Part shown: positions 60,316 to 64,000 of the stretch, one piece after another
Layout of the letters: every line of letters starts with the position of its first letter
How positions within the stretch are numbered: the first letter of the stretch is position 1
From: Pseudomonas hefeiensis
Lineage (GTDB): Bacteria > Pseudomonadota > Gammaproteobacteria > Pseudomonadales > Pseudomonadaceae
DNA: 64,000 bases
Assembly: GCF_030687835.1 (NCBI RefSeq)
Contig: NZ_CP117449.1
Location: forward strand, 2,914,001-2,978,000
Direction: 5' to 3'
Notes under the pieces: generated by a model
Told to the model about the DNA's origin: nothing
The model's database searches: none
Seen by the model: only the letters and a program-made list of their open reading frames with translations
Program-made: the position numbers and the translations under genes

Positions 60316-60680
60316 CCGGTGGGAGCGGGCTTGCTCGCAAAAGCGGTGGGTCAGTTTGCATTGATGTTGGATGTGCCGACGCCTTCGCGAGCAGGCTCGC
60401 TCCCACATGGAGTCTTGGGTATTCATAAATTCGACATTCACCATAAATCCCGGTGGGAGCGGGCTTGCTCGCGAAAGCGGTGGGTCAGTTTGCATTGATG
60501 TTGGATGTGCCGACGCCTTCGCGAGCAGGCTCGCACACATGGAGTCTTGGGTGTTCATAGATTCGTCATTCACCATAAATCCCGGTGGGAGCGGGCTTGC
60601 TCGCGAAAGCGGTGGGTCAGTTTGCATTGATGTTGGATGTGCCGACGCCTTCGCGAGCAGGCTCGCTCCCACAGTTTTTC
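60316..60680. repeat. Three tandem ~133-bp repeats each bearing a REP pair
   Basis: The unit begins at the CCGG before GTGGGAGCGGGCTTGCTCGC and recurs at 60316, 60450 and 60582, giving unit lengths of 134 and 132 bp. Each carries the REP pair and a unique centre (TCAGTTTGCATTGATGTTGG...), and the first two also a spacer (GTCTTGGGT..TCACCATAAATCC). Copy 2 lost a few bases in its second REP; copy 3 ends after its REP. Open frames in it encode only the repeated peptide and are not genes. Confidence 0.95.
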
Positions 60681-60715
60681 GAGGCGTCCACAGAAACAGC
60701 GTCAGACACCGATCC

Positions 60716-60740
60716 CCTGTGGGAGCGAGCCTGCTCGCGA
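60716..60740. repeat. Single REP copy near acnB
   Basis: CCTGTGGGAGCGAGCCTGCT at 60716 is a variant REP half (GCGAGCC instead of GCGGGCT) without a nearby inverted partner, lying between the tandem repeats and the acnB terminator. Confidence 0.75.
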
Positions 60741-60775
60741 TGGCGTCGGTTCAGTTTGCCTCGAAACTACAGGCA

Positions 60776-60815
60776 TAAAAAAACGCCGCCCCTGGCAAGA
60801 GAGGCGGCGTTTTTA
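60776..60815 (-). terminator. Rho-independent terminator of acnB (bidirectional)
   Basis: On the minus strand ACGCCGCC pairs with GGCGGCGT across a TCTCTTGCCAGG loop and is followed by a run of T. The plus strand shows the same stem with TTTTT after it, so it can end transcription from both sides. It lies 17 bp after the acnB stop. Confidence 0.92.
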
Positions 60816-60831
60816 GTCGAGCGTTAAAGCC

Positions 60832-63432
60832 TTAGGCTTGAACGACCGGGATGTTGGCATTTGCAGCCGCTTCACGGAACTCGGCGATCTGGTCGAAGCT
60901 CAGGTAGCGGTACACGTCCGCTGCCATGCTGTCGATCTTGCCGGCGTATTCCATGTACTCCTCGACGGTCGGCAGGCGACCCAGGATGGACGCCACGGAT
61001 GCCAGTTCGGCCGAAGCCAGGTAGACATTCGCGCCGTCGCCCAGACGGTTCGGGAAGTTACGGGTCGAAGTCGACACCACGGTGGAGTTCGGCTCCACGC
61101 GTGCCTGGTTGCCCATGCACAGCGAGCAGCCTGGCATTTCCATCCGAGCACCGGCCTTGCCGTAGATACCGTAGTAGCCTTCTTCGGTGAGCTGGTGAGC
61201 GTCCATCTTGGTCGGCGGCGAGAGCCACAGACGGGTTGGCAACTGACCCTTGACCTGTTCCAGCAACTTACCGGCAGCGCGGAAGTGGCCGATGTTGGTC
61301 ATGCACGAACCGATGAACACTTCGTCGATCTTCTGCCCAGCGACGCTGGAGAGCAGGCGGGCATCGTCCGGGTCGTTCGGCGCGCAGAGCACAGGCTCCT
61401 TGACGTCGGCCAGGTCGATCTCGATGACTTCGGCGTACTCGGCGTCCTTGTCGGCTTCCAGCAGTTCCGGGTTGGCCAGCCAGGCTTCCATCGCCTGGGC
61501 ACGACGTTCCAGGGTGCGGGCATCGCCGTAGCCTTCGCCGATCATCCAGCGCAGCAGGGTGATGTTCGATTGCAGGTATTCGGCAATCGATTCCTTGGAC
61601 AGCTTGATGGTGCAGCCGGCAGCCGAACGTTCGGCCGAGGCGTCGGACAGTTCGAACGCTTGCTCGACGGTCAGGGTTTCCAGACCTTCGATTTCCAGGA
61701 TGCGGCCGGAGAAGGCGTTCTTCTTGCCTTTCTTCTCAACGGTCAACAGGCCTTTCTGGATCGCGTAGTAAGGGATGGCATGAACCAGGTCACGCAGGGT
61801 GACGCCCGGTTGCAGCTTGCCCTTGAAGCGAACCAGGATCGATTCCGGCATGTCCAGCGGCATGACTCCAGTGGCGGCGGCGAACGCCACCAGGCCGGAA
61901 CCGGCCGGGAACGAGATACCGATCGGGAAACGGGTGTGGGAGTCGCCACCGGTGCCGACGGTGTCCGGCAGCAGCATGCGGTTCAGCCAGCTGTGGATGA
62001 TGCCGTCGCCCGGACGCAGGGACACGCCGCCACGGGTCATGATGAAGTCAGGCAGGGTGTGGTGGGTGGTCACGTCGATCGGCTTTGGATAGGCCGCGGT
62101 GTGGCAGAAGGACTGCATCACCAGATCGGTCGAGAAGCCCAGGCACGCCAGGTCTTTCAATTCATCACGGGTCATCGGGCCAGTGGTGTCCTGGGAACCG
62201 ACGGTGGTCATCTTCGGCTCGCAGTAGGTGCCCGGACGAACGCCAGTCACGCCGCAGGCCTTGCCGACCATTTTCTGCGCCAGGGTGAAACCCTTGGTGC
62301 TTTCGGCCGGGGCTTCCGGCTTCTTGAACAGGTCCGAAGCGGGCAGGCCCAGCTCGGTACGTGCCTTCTCGGTCAGGCCGCGGCCGATGATCAGCGGGAT
62401 GCGGCCGCCGGCACGCACTTCGTCCAACAGGACCGGGGTCTTCATTTCGAAGGTAGTCAGGACTTCATCGGTGCCGTGCTTGCAGACTTTGCCCGCATGC
62501 GGGTACAGGTCGATCACGTCGCCCATGTGCATGTTGGACACATCGAATTCGATCGGCAGGGCGCCAGCGTCTTCCATGGTGTTGTAGAAAATCGGGGCGA
62601 TCTTGCTGCCGAAGCAGAAACCACCAGCGCGCTTGTTCGGCACGTAAGGAACGTCGTCACCGAAGAACCACAGCACCGAGTTGGTGGCCGATTTACGCGA
62701 CGAACCGGTACCGACCACGTCACCGACGTAGGCAATCGGGAAGCCCTGGCCGCGCATTTCTTCGATCTGCTTCATCGGGCCGGTCTTGCCTTGTTCATCC
62801 GGCACGATACCGTCACGGGCCATTTTCAGCATGGCCAGGGCGTGCAGCGGGATGTCCGGGCGGGACCAGGCGTCAGGCGCCGGGGAGAGGTCGTCGGTGT
62901 TGGTTTCGCCGGTAACCTTGAACACCCGCAGGCTGATCTTGTCGGCCAGCACCGGGCGGTTCTTGAACCACTCGCCGTCGGCCCAGGATTGCAGCACGCC
63001 CTTGGCGTGAACGTTGCCATTGCGGGCTTTTTCAGCCACGTCGTGGAAGGCGTCGAACATCAGCAGGGTGTGCTTGAGTTCTTTGGCGGCGACGGGTGCC
63101 AGTTCGGCATCGTCCAGCAGGTCCACCAGGGTGACGATGTTGTAGCCGCCCTGCATGGTGCCGAGCAGTTCAACGGCGCGCTTCTTGTCCAGCAGAGGGG
63201 ATTGGGCTTCGCCCTTGGCCAGGGCGGACAGGAAACCGGCCTTCACGTAGGCGGCTTCGTCGACTCCAGGCGGAACGCGATTGGTGATCAGGTCAACGAG
63301 GAAAGCTTCTTCGCCAGCCGGAGGATTCTTCAGCAGCTCGATCAGGCCTGCGGTTTGTTCGGCGTTAAGCGGCTGGGGAACGATACCCAGTGCTGCACGC
63401 TCTTCGATATGTTTGCGGTAGGCTTCAAGCAC
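60832..63432 (-). CDS. acnB: Bifunctional aconitate hydratase 2 / 2-methylisocitrate dehydratase
   Basis: An 866-residue AcnB, near the E. coli length. Start is GTG at 63430-63432 with AGGG upstream, giving [16 protein letters not shown], the usual AcnB beginning. [40 protein letters not shown] (substrate binding), [16 protein letters not shown] and GCSLCMGNQ supply the three cysteines for the [4Fe-4S] cluster. It interconverts citrate and isocitrate in the TCA cycle and acts on 2-methylisocitrate; the apo form binds mRNA in other bacteria. An open frame of 889 codons runs further upstream but is not coding there. Confidence 0.97.
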   Translation of the reverse strand: MLEAYRKHIEERAALGIVPQPLNAEQTAGLIELLKNPPAGEEAFLVDLITNRVPPGVDEAAYVKAGFLSALAKGEAQSPLLDKKRAVELLGTMQGGYNIVTLVDLLDDAELAPVAAKELKHTLLMFDAFHDVAEKARNGNVHAKGVLQSWADGEWFKNRPVLADKISLRVFKVTGETNTDDLSPAPDAWSRPDIPLHALAMLKMARDGIVPDEQGKTGPMKQIEEMRGQGFPIAYVGDVVGTGSSRKSATNSVLWFFGDDVPYVPNKRAGGFCFGSKIAPIFYNTMEDAGALPIEFDVSNMHMGDVIDLYPHAGKVCKHGTDEVLTTFEMKTPVLLDEVRAGGRIPLIIGRGLTEKARTELGLPASDLFKKPEAPAESTKGFTLAQKMVGKACGVTGVRPGTYCEPKMTTVGSQDTTGPMTRDELKDLACLGFSTDLVMQSFCHTAAYPKPIDVTTHHTLPDFIMTRGGVSLRPGDGIIHSWLNRMLLPDTVGTGGDSHTRFPIGISFPAGSGLVAFAAATGVMPLDMPESILVRFKGKLQPGVTLRDLVHAIPYYAIQKGLLTVEKKGKKNAFSGRILEIEGLETLTVEQAFELSDASAERSAAGCTIKLSKESIAEYLQSNITLLRWMIGEGYGDARTLERRAQAMEAWLANPELLEADKDAEYAEVIEIDLADVKEPVLCAPNDPDDARLLSSVAGQKIDEVFIGSCMTNIGHFRAAGKLLEQVKGQLPTRLWLSPPTKMDAHQLTEEGYYGIYGKAGARMEMPGCSLCMGNQARVEPNSTVVSTSTRNFPNRLGDGANVYLASAELASVASILGRLPTVEEYMEYAGKIDSMAADVYRYLSFDQIAEFREAAANANIPVVQA

Positions 63433-63841
63433 AGTTATTACCCTCATCAGTGGTCCCAAATGGGTGTCCGGGACGCTCATCCAGAAACCCACGGTACTCA
63501 TGCGCGTTGGAGGCTTTTTGAGCCACCACGCCAGAGTTTCCGCGAGTTCCTCACAGAAGCTGCTTTCAAAGTTTTACGCCTGCAGAACGGGGAGCTGATG
63601 AGGGTTGGCGTTGGGCTTTCCCCGCTGGAAAGACCCTCGGCCAACACCGCTCTGAAGGAACGACTGTGCTCGTGACGCTTTGAAAACAGCTTCTAACGGA
63701 CATTGGCGCCTTAAAAGGCTGGCTGATTCTACGGCAAAAAAAAAATTAAACGTAAGTTAGACCCTGAAGTTTGAGGGGTGATCAATCTTAGACAAAGGGC
63801 TAACATGCCGGCCTGTCCTGCTTTTGCGTGTGTTTTTCCTT
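63433..63841. other. 409-bp divergent gap upstream of acnB and the DUF1289 gene
   Basis: No gene is supported here. It should hold the divergent promoters of acnB and the DUF1289 gene. It includes a run of ten A at 63736-63745 and an AT-rich stretch before the rightward gene. Confidence 0.5.
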
Positions 63842-64000
63842 ATGCCCAACCAGCTCATCAAGACCCCCTGCGTCGGCCTTTGCTCCACTGTCTATGGTGA
63901 CCTGGTGTGCCGTGGCTGCAAGCGGTTCCACCATGAAGTGATTCATTGGAACGGCTATAACGAGGACGAGAAACGCGCGGTGTGGATGCGGCTTGAGCAG
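63842..64000 (+). CDS. DUF1289-family protein (partial, runs off the window)
   Basis: From ATG 63842 the frame reads MPNQLIKTPCVGLCSTVYGD and then LVCRGCKRFHHEVIHWNGYN and DEKRAVWMRLEQ up to the edge. DUF1289 proteins carry this PC...C...CxGCxR pattern with four cysteines and an E-K-R-x-x-W-x-R-L end, and are likely metal-binding. Only the first 53 codons are present. Function unknown. Confidence 0.88.
   Translation, partial: MPNQLIKTPCVGLCSTVYGDLVCRGCKRFHHEVIHWNGYNEDEKRAVWMRLEQ

Noticed and set aside
60289..60672. Small gene encoding a repeated peptide
   Set aside because: It arises from the tandem REP units read through; no start signal and no conservation expected.
60316..60680. CRISPR-like regular repeats
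   Set aside because: The spacers are copies of each other, the repeats are REP elements with long inverted arms, and no cas genes are present.
60838..63675. A 945-codon open frame antisense to acnB
   Set aside because: Same cause. The acnB protein is unmistakable and the antisense product has biased, repetitive His/Arg/Gln composition.

Overview
The window looks like chromosome of a fluorescent-group Pseudomonas. The coding sequence is dense and GC-rich. The spacers carry two Pseudomonas-type REP families (one built on GTGGGAGCGGGCTTGCTCGC, one on GGCGAGGGGATTTATCCCC). The gene set fits too: OprD porin, Cif-type epoxide hydrolase, S-type pyocin, Mrp antiporter, fds formate dehydrogenase, a full type VI secretion system (T6SS) and acnB. 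No rRNA, tRNA or CRISPR array was seen.

Layout. 1-3110: the end of a DctA-type dicarboxylate carrier, converging on an exported argininosuccinate-lyase-like enzyme and an OprD porin. 3315-6545: a TetR gene fragment, then a CifR / MFS / Cif locus. 6552-8488: an IS21 istB remnant, a nucleotidyltransferase-like protein, a NYN-LOTUS protein and a probable group II intron ORF remnant. 8598-12552: aldehyde dehydrogenase, carboxymuconolactone-decarboxylase-like protein and quinone oxidoreductase, with a divergent LysR gene. 12940-18069: NAD-dependent molybdo-formate dehydrogenase fdsGBAD, convergent with the Mrp Na+/H+ antiporter operon mrpA(B)CDEFG at 18103-24172.

24432-31129 is the accessory hot spot. 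It holds an S-type pyocin with its immunity gene, then a tract of orphan and broken toxin/immunity cassettes. A 197-bp near-perfect direct repeat joins the pyocin's proline-rich linker to an orphan colicin-type HNH DNase cassette. The tract ends in a large protein with an immunity domain fused to the front of a pyocin-like body. I read this as a toxin-tip switching locus and consider it the most interesting part of the window.

31170-37556: ordinary metabolic genes (EamA exporter with divergent XRE-cupin regulator, FAD oxidoreductase, Gfo/Idh/MocA dehydrogenase, SDR, aminoglycoside-phosphotransferase-like kinase). 37737-57697: a complete T6SS with all 13 core genes: tssB-tssC-hcp-tssE-tssF-tssG-clpV-vgrG leftward and tssJ-K-L-M-A rightward from a shared promoter region. 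It carries a PAAR-like DUF4280 protein, a MORN-repeat protein and a low-GC candidate ADP-ribosyltransferase. 57694-64000: a D-2-hydroxyacid dehydrogenase, a serine/threonine-type transporter, REP-bearing tandem repeats, acnB with its terminator, and the start of a DUF1289 gene.

All family names come from reading motifs and remembered family features. No database search was run.
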